The notes: generated by a model not told the origin, from the sequence alone. A stretch of DNA of 41,696 bases from Planctomycetota bacterium (GCA_016712275.1 JADJRI010000037.1:1-41696), one strand, 5' to 3'. Shown: positions 18,169-26,497, counted from the first letter of the stretch. Made by a program: numbers and translations.

Positions 18169-18278
18169 GGTACGATCCTCGTGGGGAATCGTAGCACGAG
18201 TGGAATAGAGGGAGTCCGGAAGCTGGATTAACTTCAATATGATAAGATTGATTCTTGGTTCGGTTTGCGGAGCATGAA

Positions 18279-19010
18279 ATGAAGGCTGTTCTCGTCAGAA
18301 TTGGTGTCGATCAGGCCTACGGTGGTTGGAATGCTCCGGTTGACCCAACCACAGGCGCGTTCGTGTATGTGCCAATTCCAGAAAGCGCCACAAGTTTCCA
18401 TCCGGGTTGTCGACGTACTTTCGGTGAGTTCATACCCGCGCTGACTCGCTTCTATGAAGAACGCCGATGCGAACCGCAGTCTCGTCTTTCGAGGCAGGCA
18501 ATGGATGAATCTGTGCACCTCGACCCGGACTTCGAGCACCTGACCTATGGCGACGACGGCCAGCACCGTGGCTCGGCCATCGCAGAATTCGAGCGAGGCG
18601 ATCTGCTGGTGTTCTACGCCGGATTGAAACCGCTTGGAACCTATGTCGACAAATTGATGTACGCAATTGTCGGTCTATTTGTCGTGGACGAGGTAGTTCC
18701 CATCGCAAACGTTATTCAGGAGCGGTGGCACGAGAACGCGCACACACGAAAATCGTCACATGGGAAGCACGACATTGTGGTGCGTGCCAGGGCGAGGTAA
18801 TCAGGAAGGCTCGAAAGGTGCCTTCCACTCGGACAGTGGCGCGCCCGGTCGTATCGAGTTCGGAACGATTTACTTGAGGAATGGGGAGGCTTGTCGGTCA
18901 AGGACGGATTCATTCAGCGAAGCGCCGTGCCGCCGCGATTCCTCAATCCCGAACGGTTCTATGCTTGGTTCAAAAGGCAGCCGGTGAATCTGATTGCAAG
19001 GAACACTTGA
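18279..19010 (+). pseudogene. Nmad3-like (nucleotide modification associated domain 3) protein with in-frame TAA
   Basis: ATG 18,279 follows GGAG and gives MKAVLVRIGVDQAYGGWNAP, the start typical of the Nmad3 family, with GAFVYVPIPES and HLTYGDDGQHRGSAI after it. The frame meets TAA at 18,798-18,800 and then continues without shift as SGRLERCLPLGQW, YRVRNDLLEEWGGLSVKDGF and PPRFLNPERFYAWFK to TGA 19,010. The full protein would be 243 residues. CAA (Gln) to TAA is the simplest cause. Nmad domains were predicted from gene neighbourhoods to work in DNA base modification or its recognition; no activity is proven here. The next gene overlaps it (TGATG). Confidence 0.7.
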
Positions 19011-19693
19011 TGCTTAATCCGCCTGTTTACATCGTGCACCTTCGTCGCCCCAATCGCAGCAACCCAAACGAAATGCGATCTGATCCATTTTGGGAATTCG
19101 GGAGTTTTGGCTGCACCGGTTGCCACTCAAAGAATCTTCTTCATCCCCGCAACGCCGAGAAGCTCAAAGGCGCACGCCTTGCCTTTGCTCAGGGCGGACG
19201 CGAAGGTTTCCGGCTTGTGTTACTGACACCAGAAGTGAGCATTCAAAATTTAGGCGCTCGATTCGAAGTTCGCTGGAAACCCGCAAGACCATTCAAGTAT
19301 CCAAGTGCCCCAGTGTTGGTCGCGAACGATGGAAGAAGCGATATGCCACTACTTAGGAAGTTCGTTTCTGTCGCAAAACGAGAAACGCTTGAGGGGTCAT
19401 TCTCTTCCTGCTTTCGAACGCGATGCCGGCCACTCGAACGGAATATCGCAAATCAGATAATCAAAGTAAGCGAAGCGGCGCGAAAGCGGCCGAGCGCGCA
19501 ATTTGCCGAGTGTTATTCCGAGGCCCTTCCGTATCCACCGCCAACAATCGATATGGACCGCAAGACCAGTTACTTCAAGCTCTTGGAGCGGCTCGGTGGA
19601 AGCACGAGACCAAAGCGCACAGCCAACACTTGCGCGAACCGAAATTCCAAAGCGCGGAATTGGCTGAGAGCACGGAAGCATAGAGATTGCTAA
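19010..19693 (+). CDS. Uncharacterised CTGCH-motif protein paired with Nmad3
   Basis: ATG 19,010 overlaps the Nmad3 stop, so the two are probably co-translated. The 227-residue protein starts MLNPPVYIVHLRRPNR and contains PFWEFGSFGCTGCHSKNLLH, with an isolated CxxCH. There is no signal peptide, so this is not a cytochrome motif; a metal site is more likely. A beta-rich part (GFRLVLLTPEV, FEVRWKPARPFKY) and a helical part with EALPYPPPTIDMDRKTSYFK follow. I do not recognise a named family. The tight pairing suggests that it acts with the Nmad3 protein in DNA modification, sensing or defence (inference). Confidence 0.65.
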   Translation: MLNPPVYIVHLRRPNRSNPNEMRSDPFWEFGSFGCTGCHSKNLLHPRNAEKLKGARLAFAQGGREGFRLVLLTPEVSIQNLGARFEVRWKPARPFKYPSAPVLVANDGRSDMPLLRKFVSVAKRETLEGSFSSCFRTRCRPLERNIANQIIKVSEAARKRPSAQFAECYSEALPYPPPTIDMDRKTSYFKLLERLGGSTRPKRTANTCANRNSKARNWLRARKHRDC

Positions 19694-19730
19694 TATATCC
19701 GAGACGTTTCTATGTAAGAGTGAGGCTTTC

Positions 19731-20805
19731 ATGAATAGAGAATGGACAAGAGAACGGGTTCAAGACCTCATCGATACACACACGAGCGAAACACACACAG
19801 TTGAATTCAAGGGAATGAGCGCGCTTTCAAAACAACCACGCTTCGCAAAATCTGGCCGAAGACGTATCGTCGTTCGCAAATGGGATAGGAGGCACCAGTA
19901 TTTATGGAGTTGAAGAATTCAAAAATCAAAATCCTCGCTACAAGATCGAATCCGGATATCCCGCAAACGGCACAAATCATAAGGATCAGGTAGTAGCGAT
20001 ACTGGAAACACAAGTTTTGCCCCCGTTGAATTCTGCGATGGTCACTAAGGTTGAGGTAGACTCTGCCACCGGCAATTACGTTTTGGCCGTTGAGGTCGCC
20101 AGGGCAGAGATTGAACCATATCAGGCGTACGGCAAGTACCATATCCGGCGAGACGGCAAGAAAGGAGTGATGAATCATTATGAAGTGAAGGAAGCGATGT
20201 TCCGTCGCCTTCACCCGAACCTTGTCGTAGGAATTCGCCTTCACCACCTTGAGGTAATGTGCGGGAATGGCCCTCAAGCCAATATCAAGACAATCCATGA
20301 AGTGTGTGTTTCCAACCTCGGCCGTGTTATGGCCAACGAATTCTTGATCAGGCTGGAGACAAACGGCGCGTTCAGACTTGACACTAAGTACCAAATGCCA
20401 AATACCATAGTTGCTGATGGAAAGTTTCAAGTGGTCACTGGATTTGACTTCATGCCCAACCAAGGCAGGACTGGAATGGTTGTCGTTCCCATACGAATTT
20501 TCCCAGGACAAATAATCACCTCCGGTAACCATCACAATGGATTTTTGTACGAAAAGCAGTACGCGGGAGGCAGCAGACAGCGATTAGAATTTAGCGAGCT
20601 AGTTCGCTGTGATCATAATGACTTAGAAATTAAATGGGAGATCTTTGCCGACAACGCGGCTGCAAAATCTGGTGCGTTTTCGCTTGATAAGCTTGTACCA
20701 AAGGTAATGAAACCAAGTTACCGTGGCTTTCGCAACGCAGATTACGCGCTGAGTGAAGATGACCTTAGGGCGTTGGGTTGTGTTGTTGAGTTAGGAAGCG
20801 AATGA
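19731..20805 (+). pseudogene. AlbA_2/Schlafen-type nucleic-acid-binding protein (frame-shifted)
   Basis: The first frame starts MNREWTRERVQDLIDTHTSE and THTVEFKGMSALS, the usual entry to the AlbA_2 domain. After an A run at 19,829-19,832 the domain continues in another frame as NNHASQNLAEDVSSFANGIG and GTSIYGVEEF, containing the conserved FAN..GG..GV core. The rest (YGKYHIRRDGKKGVMNHYEV, then a C-terminal beta-rich domain with NEFLIRLETNGAFRL) runs to 20,805. One extra A explains the break. The segment is visibly richer in A/T than the terminase genes, which suggests separate acquisition. AlbA_2 proteins occur in toxin, transcription and anti-phage contexts; the exact role here is unknown. 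Confidence 0.65.
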
Positions 20806-20851
20806 ACTCAAGTCCATTCTTGCCGGTAGTGAATCGCTGAAAGTACCACCC

Positions 20852-21334
20852 CTATCCGTTAAAAACCTCATTCCAGCGCGGCATATCAACCGCCTTCATC
20901 ACGCATTCCAATTCGCTTGCAATCACCACGCGCTGGTTGCCCACGAGCCGGATCAGACTTTCGTGAACCGCGTGAATCACTTCTTGCGTTAGAGATTCAA
21001 CTGAACTGGACCCATGTATAGAAACCCAGTCCAAAACAACCATTGAGACTCCCATGCAGGCAGCCTCGTGCCGTTCATCCGCGAAGCCTTCAGGCACCAC
21101 GGCCACGGAGGATTTCTCAGAATCGCCTGGGCCGATGCTCTTCTGTCCTTTGGCGATCATCCCCTGCCTTGTCAGAGAGATTGTCCCATCATTCGATTCG
21201 AGCATGTCGCGAGCATCGAACTCCTCGACAATAAGCTGGACGGCCGCTTTCACCGCCTCATCGACCTGCTTAAGATTCTTTGGGCCATCAGCAAGTAAAG
21301 AAAGCGCCATTTCATCTTCCCAAATCATAGTCAT
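20852..21334 (-). CDS. Hypothetical protein
   Basis: The 160-residue protein starts at ATG 21,334 behind a clear AAGGAG. It begins MTMIWEDEMALSLLADGP and has an amphipathic helical N-terminal half (NLKQVDEAVKAAVQLIVEEF) and a C-terminal half with VLDWVSIHGSSSVESLTQEV. No domain is recognised and no membrane segment is present. It is the second gene of a short minus-strand pair with the 63-residue protein upstream, and converges on the AlbA_2-type gene. Confidence 0.6.
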   Translation of the reverse strand: MTMIWEDEMALSLLADGPKNLKQVDEAVKAAVQLIVEEFDARDMLESNDGTISLTRQGMIAKGQKSIGPGDSEKSSVAVVPEGFADERHEAACMGVSMVVLDWVSIHGSSSVESLTQEVIHAVHESLIRLVGNQRVVIASELECVMKAVDMPRWNEVFNG

Positions 21335-21350
21335 CGCAGCTGCTCCTTGA

Positions 21351-21542
21351 TTATTCCAATATCAACTTAAACCGTGCGCCGCATTCCTTTGCTGCGCACC
21401 TCACCCACGCCAGCAACGACCCATCGCCCTGATCTCGAATCGAGCGGTAGCGTAACAGCCGCACCCACCGCACTTCGGGCAGCGCGGCCGCCTCGACTGT
21501 AATCGTTTCCAATCGACTCGTTCGTTCGCGTTCCTTCGCCAT
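21351..21542 (-). CDS. Small hypothetical protein
   Basis: ATG 21,542 follows GGAGGG and gives a 63-residue protein beginning MAKERERTSRLETITVEAAA and ending CAAKECGARFKLILE. It is Arg-rich. The stop lies 16 bases before the next start, and the intervening bases hold that gene's ribosome site, so the two form an operon. Function unknown; a regulator or nucleic-acid-binding role is possible. Confidence 0.5.
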   Translation of the reverse strand: MAKERERTSRLETITVEAAALPEVRWVRLLRYRSIRDQGDGSLLAWVRCAAKECGARFKLILE

Positions 21543-21856
21543 CACATCGCCCTCCGTAGCAAGGCCCAACCACAGCCGTACGTCGGCCAACCGGTACGCC
21601 CACGTCGCCCCCAAACGCGCCACGTTGGCCCACGGGCCGCGATCTGGCCGCCCCGGCTAGACACGGGCGTACCCCGACGCCGTTTGGCCGCCGTTGGCCA
21701 CATGTCACGTCCATGACACCGCCAAGGTCCTCTTATCGCAAACATGAAGATTGTTTCCAGTTTCTGGTAATTCCGAACGGAATTGCCTTGATGATTTTGG
21801 TGCAAATCGCCCTGATGTGGTCGTGGGTTGAGAACGACCCAAAAGGAGAAATAAAG

Positions 21857-22210
21857 ATGAACGACGCGAACGAAACAAACAAAGAGATGAACATCGAAGA
21901 GATCGGCGAACTTCTGGATAGCTTTCAGATCAAGCGGATCGACAAGCGCAACCACGGCGGTGGCGGAACGTGGGTGATGGGCACGATCGGCGGCCACAAA
22001 TTCGAAGCGCTGGTTTTCGCCGAACACGCCGAATGCGAATCGTATGAACTCGACAAGAGCAAGATCTCGAAGCTCTGGCTTCAGAAGATCGGCGAGCCGA
22101 AACCCGCCGCTCACTTTGACAGAGGCTGGGATGTTCGGCCGACGACGAAGATCGCACAGATCATCGTCGAGTCGCTTTGCGAATCGATGGCTGAAACGGT
22201 TTTCGAATGA
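21857..22210 (+). CDS. Hypothetical protein (planctomycete mobile-element type)
   Basis: ATG 21,857 is preceded by AAAGGAGAAATAAAG and opens a 117-residue protein: MNDANETNKEMNIEEIGELL, then FQIKRIDKRNHGGGGTWVMG and GHKFEALVFAEHAECESYEL. The pattern suggests a small alpha/beta protein. An alternative start at 21,713 lacks support. It is the first of four small plus-strand genes that end with the HARE-HTH gene. No function assigned. Confidence 0.65.
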   Translation: MNDANETNKEMNIEEIGELLDSFQIKRIDKRNHGGGGTWVMGTIGGHKFEALVFAEHAECESYELDKSKISKLWLQKIGEPKPAAHFDRGWDVRPTTKIAQIIVESLCESMAETVFE

Positions 22211-22237
22211 TTTGAAGGAAAGAGAGGAGAGCGAACG

Positions 22238-22456
22238 ATGACGATTGACAAAACAAACGACTACGCCGCCGCACTGAACGCAATCAAGGAAACCCCCATC
22301 GGCGAGTCGGGCCAATTCCAAGCGATCCCATTCTTCCGCGACGCGCGTTCTTGCATCACCGTAATTCGGGACGGCAAGTCTCGGACGATCAAGACGCTGT
22401 CGGCCGCCGCCGCAGAATTGTGCTGGCTGAATCTCAACGCACAGAAGGGAGCATGA
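22238..22456 (+). CDS. Small hypothetical protein
   Basis: The 72-residue frame from ATG 22,238 follows GAGAGGAGAGCGAACG. It begins MTIDKTNDYAAALNAIKETP and ends LSAAAAELCWLNLNAQKGA. It sits four bases before the next start and shares the small-gene operon. No domain recognised. Confidence 0.55.
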   Translation: MTIDKTNDYAAALNAIKETPIGESGQFQAIPFFRDARSCITVIRDGKSRTIKTLSAAAAELCWLNLNAQKGA

Positions 22457-22459
22457 ACC

Positions 22460-22714
22460 ATGACGACCGAAACCGAAATTCAAGACACGCTGATGAGCCT
22501 CATCGAGAACTTGGCCGACGCCCGCGACGAAGGTGAAGGCGAAGACGACGACATCGCTCTGGCCGATATCGCCCGAGACATGGTGGCGGATGCCGAGGGC
22601 TGGGCTTCGGCCCGTAGCTTTCAGGATGTCGCCATGCTGACCGCGAACGCGGGAGTCGTCCTGCGCATGAGCGACGGCAGCGAATTCCAGATCACCATCG
22701 TCAAGAGCAGATAA
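22460..22714 (+). CDS. Small acidic hypothetical protein
   Basis: The 84-residue protein begins MTTETEIQDTLMSLIENLAD and has a strongly acidic middle (DEGEGEDDDIALADIARDM), ending in a beta-type GVVLRMSDGSEFQITIV segment. The acidity could mimic DNA, as in some phage anti-restriction proteins, but that is only a guess. It closely follows the 72-residue gene. Confidence 0.55.
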   Translation: MTTETEIQDTLMSLIENLADARDEGEGEDDDIALADIARDMVADAEGWASARSFQDVAMLTANAGVVLRMSDGSEFQITIVKSR

Positions 22715-22730
22715 ACGAATTGACCCAAAG

Positions 22731-22753
22731 CGCCGCCCCGCGTTGAGGCGGCG
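22731..22753. promoter_or_regulatory. GC-rich stem-loop before the HARE-HTH gene
   Basis: Arms CGCCGCC and GGCGGCG pair perfectly around a nine-base loop. It lies between the acidic-protein stop and the next ribosome site. No T run follows, so it may be an attenuator-like or mRNA-stability hairpin. Confidence 0.35.
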
Positions 22754-22783
22754 AACACATACATCAAACACAGGAGATTTGAA

Positions 22784-23134
22784 ATGGCAGCGAAGAAAAC
22801 CACATCGAAGAAGAACGCGAAGAACAACATCAAGACGGTCGAGCGACCAGTGACGAAGGCCGAGAAGGCCAAGGCCTCCAAGCCGCTCAAGATCGCCAAG
22901 CCGAAGAAGACCTCGGCGCTCGACGCGGCGGCGATTGTCCTCCAGAAGGCTGGCAAACCGATGCGGGCGATGGAACTGATCGCCGCAATGGCCGAGCAAA
23001 AACTCTGGACGTCGCCCGGCGGCAAGACGCCGCATGCGACGTTGTACGCCGCGATGCTTCGCGAGATCAGCGAGAAGAAGGCCGACGCGCGGTTCAAGAA
23101 GGTCGACCGAGGGCAGTTTGAATTTCGCAAGTAA
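22784..23134 (+). CDS. HARE-HTH (winged-helix) domain protein
   Basis: The 116-residue protein has a Lys/Ala-rich N-terminal tail (MAAKKTTSKKNAKNNIKTVE) followed by a HARE-HTH domain: SALDAAAIVLQKAGKPMRAM, ELIAAMAEQKLWTSPGGKTP, HATLYAAMLREI. The domain is found in RNA polymerase delta, ASXL and bacterial DNA-modification neighbourhoods and is predicted to bind DNA. AGGAG precedes the ATG. It converges on the DNA methyltransferase gene, fitting a modification context. Confidence 0.85.
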   Translation: MAAKKTTSKKNAKNNIKTVERPVTKAEKAKASKPLKIAKPKKTSALDAAAIVLQKAGKPMRAMELIAAMAEQKLWTSPGGKTPHATLYAAMLREISEKKADARFKKVDRGQFEFRK

Positions 23135-23205
23135 TTGCAACATCACAATTTCACTTCTCAGATGCCTCGGCCAACACCGGGGCGTCTCTTCGGGCGGAAA
23201 CTTTC

Positions 23206-24066
23206 TCACCGCATGTTTTCCTCGCGCGGCTTCATCGGGATAGGAGACTCACCGGTGCGTGCCAAAACCGCTTGCTTGCCGGTGAAGCGCTGGAATCGAT
23301 CACAGATCACATCGCAGTACAGCGGATCGAGTTCCATGAGATACGCCTTGCGTCCCGTCTGCTCCGCGCCGATGAGCGTGCTGCCCGAACCGCCGAACAG
23401 GTCGAGGACGTTCTCGCCCGACTTGGATGAAAACTGGATCGCGCGAACAGCGAGTTCGACAGGCTTCTCCGTTAAATGGATCATCGATTGCGGATTCACC
23501 TTTTTGACGTGCCAGACGTTCCGCGCATTGTTAGGCCCGTAGAATTTGTGGCCAGCGCCTTCCTTCCAGCCGTACCACGCATGCTCGCAGTCGTTCATGA
23601 AGTCTTTGCGGCCCAGCACCGGGTGATCCTTCACCCAAGTTATTCCCTGCGCAAAGTAAAGGCCGTTGGCGTCCAGCGCTTGGCAGTAGTTCGCCCAATT
23701 GGCGAAGCCGCCCCAAATGTAAAAGCATCCGCCCGGCACCAATGCGCGAGACATATTGCCAAACCATGCCAGCAAAACTTTGTCGAAATCGGCGTCGGAC
23801 ATGAAATCGTTTGCCAGCACGCGGTCTTTGGCCCTGAGCTTCTTGTTCGTTGGCTTGGGCTTGCCCTGGCGGGCGTCATCGAAGCTCTGCAGGTGCGCTT
23901 TCTTCTTCGCAAGGGCGGGAAGCGCTTTGGAGCCTGCAGCACGAGCGTTGTTGCTTCGCGGTTCGACGTTCACGTTGTATGGCGGGTCGCTGTTGACCAA
24001 ATGAATTGACGCGCCATCCAACAGTCGATCCAGGTCGGCCGTGTTGCTGCTGTCGCCGCAATACAA
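23206..24066 (-). CDS. DNA methyltransferase, DPPY class (N4/N6), N-terminally cut
   Basis: The catalytic motif IV is NSDPPYNVNVEPRSNN, and the SAM-binding motif lies at the C-terminal end (NVLDLFGGSGSTLIGAEQTG), the order of beta-class enzymes. HLTEKPVELAVRAI is also typical. Homologues usually carry a ParB-like domain before GNHRLYCGDSS; here the sequence switches at NHRLYCGDSS into a fragment of a DUF3987 gene. The first usual start is TTG 24,066. The enzyme core is complete and may be active if translated. It would methylate element or host DNA for protection or regulation (inference). Confidence 0.8.
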   Translation of the reverse strand: MYCGDSSNTADLDRLLDGASIHLVNSDPPYNVNVEPRSNNARAAGSKALPALAKKKAHLQSFDDARQGKPKPTNKKLRAKDRVLANDFMSDADFDKVLLAWFGNMSRALVPGGCFYIWGGFANWANYCQALDANGLYFAQGITWVKDHPVLGRKDFMNDCEHAWYGWKEGAGHKFYGPNNARNVWHVKKVNPQSMIHLTEKPVELAVRAIQFSSKSGENVLDLFGGSGSTLIGAEQTGRKAYLMELDPLYCDVICDRFQRFTGKQAVLARTGESPIPMKPREENMR

Positions 24067-24081
24067 CCGGTGATTGCCGCC

Positions 24082-24605
24082 CGCCTTGTATTGATTTTGC
24101 GCAGCAGAAACCCGCCCCTTCGTCGATGTATGCGAGTAGCTTCGGGCTGGTCGGAAGGAAATACGTCAGGCTCTCGATTGTGCAATCGTTAATCACATGT
24201 CGGACGATTTCCAGGGGGTAGCAGTTTTGTCGGGGCTCTCCGCGATTGTCCTTGCCTCTTTTCCATTCCTGCAGCCCTCTCATATTTGAGCTTGGCGACG
24301 TCATACGCTTCAAAATCTTCCGCCTGTAGGGTCGCGATTCTTTTTTGAGCATCGACAAGGGGTGCAATCGCATTCTTTATGGCGGGGGTTTTAGACTGCC
24401 CGAACGCACGACCAACAGGCACCATAAAACCAAAATTCAATCCACGACGATCTAAGACGCGGCTCGCGTCATGCCGATCGCCGCCGCCGCCGTTGCGAGA
24501 CAGGGGCCAACCAGCATTCCGGGCTTTATGCTCATCGCCGCCGCTTGGTCGGCCGCGAATTCAGCCACAGGCCGGGGTAGGCAATCAAGGGAAAAGGCTT
24601 CATGC
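24082..24605 (-). pseudogene. DUF3987 (primase-associated NTPase-like) remnant
   Basis: Pieces of one protein lie in successive frames: MKPFPL at 24,603, then PRPVAEFAADQAAAMSIKPG and MLVGPCLATAAAAIGMTRAA, then NFGFMVPVGRAFGQSKTPAI and IAPLVDAQKRIATLQAEDFE, then INDCTIESLTYFLPTSPKLL with AYIDEGAG, and finally AAQNQYKAGG. This order matches DUF3987 proteins, which follow primase domains in phage and plasmid polypeptides. At least five frame changes occur in 520 bases, and the nucleotide-binding loop is altered (GRAFGQSKT). After KAGG the sequence becomes the methyltransferase. I read it as a decayed and truncated gene. Confidence 0.6.
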
Positions 24606-24616
24606 CACACCCCCTA

Positions 24617-24904
24617 CTATCCGCGCCATAGCTCGCGCGAAAAAGTCTTAGGTGTCCCAAATCGTGCCAATACCCCTACTGGCGCTATCGTGGCGGGGGG
24701 TATTGGCATTTTCACCCCCCTCTTCGGCGTCACGTCATCAGGATCGGCATAGCGTTGCACGACCTTCCGGGCTAACGATTCCCAGTTAATCGACGTCAAT
24801 TCCAGATCGTGCGGCACATAATCCGGGTCCAGCTTTGCCCGCAAATCGCGCCACTTGAACGCACGGCATCGGTTATGCTGGCAACAAAAACGAGGACCAT
24901 TCAC
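24617..24904 (-). pseudogene. Primase zinc-binding and linker part (frame-shifted)
   Basis: This frame continues the primase of 24,901-25,858. Upstream in the same frame lies LCPLTPDHGDGPNDTSVCVF, and from the ATG RFCCQHNRCRAFKWRDLR follows, so Cys and His residues form a likely zinc site. The linker (SINWESLARKVVQRYADPD) ends near the DUF3987 start. One missing T at about 24,969 separates it from the primase domain. Confidence 0.55.
24665..24708. repeat. 12-bp inverted repeat
   Basis: TGCCAATACCCC (24,665-24,676) and GGGGTATTGGCA (24,697-24,708) are perfect reverse complements around a 20-base spacer. It lies inside the decayed primase frame near its 3' end. No T run follows on either side. 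A protein-binding site or a hairpin is possible; the role is unknown. Confidence 0.5.
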
Positions 24905-25858
24905 CGTCCAGAAAACGCAGACGGACGTATCGTTCGGGCCGTCGCCATGATCCGGGGTGAGTGGGCATAATCCAGTATCAGCCGCACCGAGCCATCGGGG
25001 GTCGGCTTAGTGGTCTTGACTACTACGCCATGCGATTCGAGCCATGATTGCAGGCTCTCGGCCGTCTCTGCGAAATGCCGACGATGCCCGCGATAGACGG
25101 GCCTCGACGTGATCCTGATTTCCTGCCGTACCTCCGGCACAAGCGCCGCGTCATCGGCCTCTATTCGTAGAATGCTGTCGATGGTCTGCTCGGCCGTGAG
25201 CCAACCGCGCCCGCCCCAGTATCTTGCCCATTCGGGTCGCTTGTAATGGCGGCCAAAAAGTCTAATCCAATTGCCATATTTTCCCGGTAGAATCGCCGCT
25301 TGTTTCGGGAAGGTTTCAATTTCTTGCCCGCCGACAATCGTCTGCAACATCGAATAGACGCGCTCGGACGCCAAGGGCCGGTCAAAGAATATCCAGCCAT
25401 GAATTCCGCCGCGTTCGATTCCGTTGCTGGAAAAGAGATGCAGCCGAAGCCTCATGTCGGCCGCGATGTCCTGCATCGCGATTGCCCGCCGAAGATTCGC
25501 AGCGGCAACATCGGGATCGACACCGTCGCCGTGAGCGTCGATGTCGATAGCGCCCGAATTGCACGTCCCGGTTGCGGGGTTCGTTGAGTGAACGCCGATG
25601 ATATCCCGTAGGTTGCGCGCCTCGAAGTGCCGGCGCAGCGTCGTCAGATCGTTCGGAGTCCACCTTGCCTGATCTGCTTTGCGGGTGAAAGTTCCGTCTT
25701 TGCAGTAAGCACCACGGGCATCGGGCCGATTGAAGATGCCAAGGCTAAAGACATGCTCGGCAAGATCGGCAGTGTGCGACGCAGACCGCCGCGTCGTGTG
25801 CGGCTGATTTCGGTTGAATTTCAGGTGGATTTATGATAAGATTTTGCACTGTTAGCAT
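24901..25858 (-). pseudogene. Archaeo-eukaryotic-type (AEP) primase domain, broken
   Basis: The frame reads LAEHVFSLGIFNRPDARGAY, WTPNDLTTLRRHFEARNLRD, then the catalytic GAIDIDAHGDG (Asp-x-Asp), followed by SSNGIERGGIHGWIFFDRPL (the second AEP motif around His) and FPKQAAILPGKYGNWIRL. No ATG precedes the domain in frame; the first ATG in frame is at 25,476. A plausible start is ATG 25,858 (MLTVQNLIINPPEIQPKSAA), which needs one frame change near 25,790. The domain is followed by a zinc part and DUF3987, the normal architecture of mobile-element primases. The breaks suggest that this priming module is dead unless they are sequence errors. Confidence 0.6.
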
Positions 25859-25926
25859 TCTTGTTTTTCGCGAATCCCGCCGCCTCGACAGCTTGCGGGT
25901 TTTCGCGTTTCATCCATGAAATAAGC

Positions 25927-26238
25927 TCAAATACCAGCCGCTTTACACTCCGCTTCAGCACGCGCAATGTCACGCTCGCGGCACTTCGTCGTGCGTTCGG
26001 GCAGTTCGTTTATTGGCTCGCGGGGTTGCGAAAGCGCCTGAAAAAACCGGGATAGCGCCTCGGTCGATGTACACTTCGTGCCACCGACTTGGATCGTTTC
26101 GAGCCGAACGCCACGACATCCGGCCGACGCCCAGCGAAACAGCGTAGCAACGTGAGGCCTCGCTCCGCGCCTCCGGCGAGGTAATGTTGCTGCCGCGTCT
26201 TTCAATGACAGCAGGTTTTCAGTCGAAATGTCAATCAC
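25927..26238 (-). CDS. DUF1580 family protein
   Basis: GTG 26,238 follows AAGGAG and gives a 104-residue protein: VIDISTENLLSLKDAAATLP, then RPHVATLFRWASAGCRGVRL and ETIQVGGTKCTSTEALSRFF, ending RERDIARAEAECKAAGI. This is the DUF1580 pattern, a helix-turn-helix-like protein found almost only in Planctomycetes and usually on mobile elements. Its start overlaps the end of the small helix-turn-helix gene upstream. It is likely a DNA-binding regulator or excisionase-type protein. Confidence 0.88.
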   Translation of the reverse strand: MIDISTENLLSLKDAAATLPRRRRGARPHVATLFRWASAGCRGVRLETIQVGGTKCTSTEALSRFFQALSQPREPINELPERTTKCRERDIARAEAECKAAGI

Positions 26239-26440
26239 AGTTGGCACTCCTTGATTCAAGGTGACGAGCGCGCTGCACAAGCACTTCACGCACAGCATCA
26301 AAGACCACGACAAGGCGATCGTCGGCGTGCAGACACGGCACCCGTCCTGCCTCGCATTCCTGCCGGAGCCATGCAGTCGGGACGTGGAGCGCCCGTGCCG
26401 CGGCGGACACTGGTATCAAGTTGTCGGTGTTGAATTCCAT
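26231..26440 (-). CDS. Small helix-turn-helix (AlpA/excisionase-like) protein
   Basis: The 69-residue protein starts MEFNTDNLIPVSAAARALHV and continues PTAWLRQECEAGRVPCLHAD, a pattern of MerR/excisionase-type DNA-binding domains (recognition of helix-turn-helix followed by a wing). It is the first gene of the minus-strand module and overlaps the DUF1580 start by eight bases. It may control the divergent promoters around 26,440-26,620. Confidence 0.65.
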   Translation of the reverse strand: MEFNTDNLIPVSAAARALHVPTAWLRQECEAGRVPCLHADDRLVVVFDAVREVLVQRARHLESRSANCD

Positions 26441-26497
26441 GCCCGCGAGTAGAACAACATCGCGAGCGGACGTGTATTACATGAGGCTATACGTATC

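Noticed and set aside
3115..18800. Stop-codon reassignment (TAG/TAA as Gln)
   Set aside because: Other genes end normally at TAA and TAG, and most breaks are frame shifts, so a changed genetic code is not needed.
21542..23209. A 555-codon minus-strand open frame
   Set aside because: It lies antisense to four plus-strand genes with ribosome sites and a recognised HARE-HTH domain. Its translation has no family pattern and is rich in Arg/Leu/His, as expected for the mirror of GC-rich coding.
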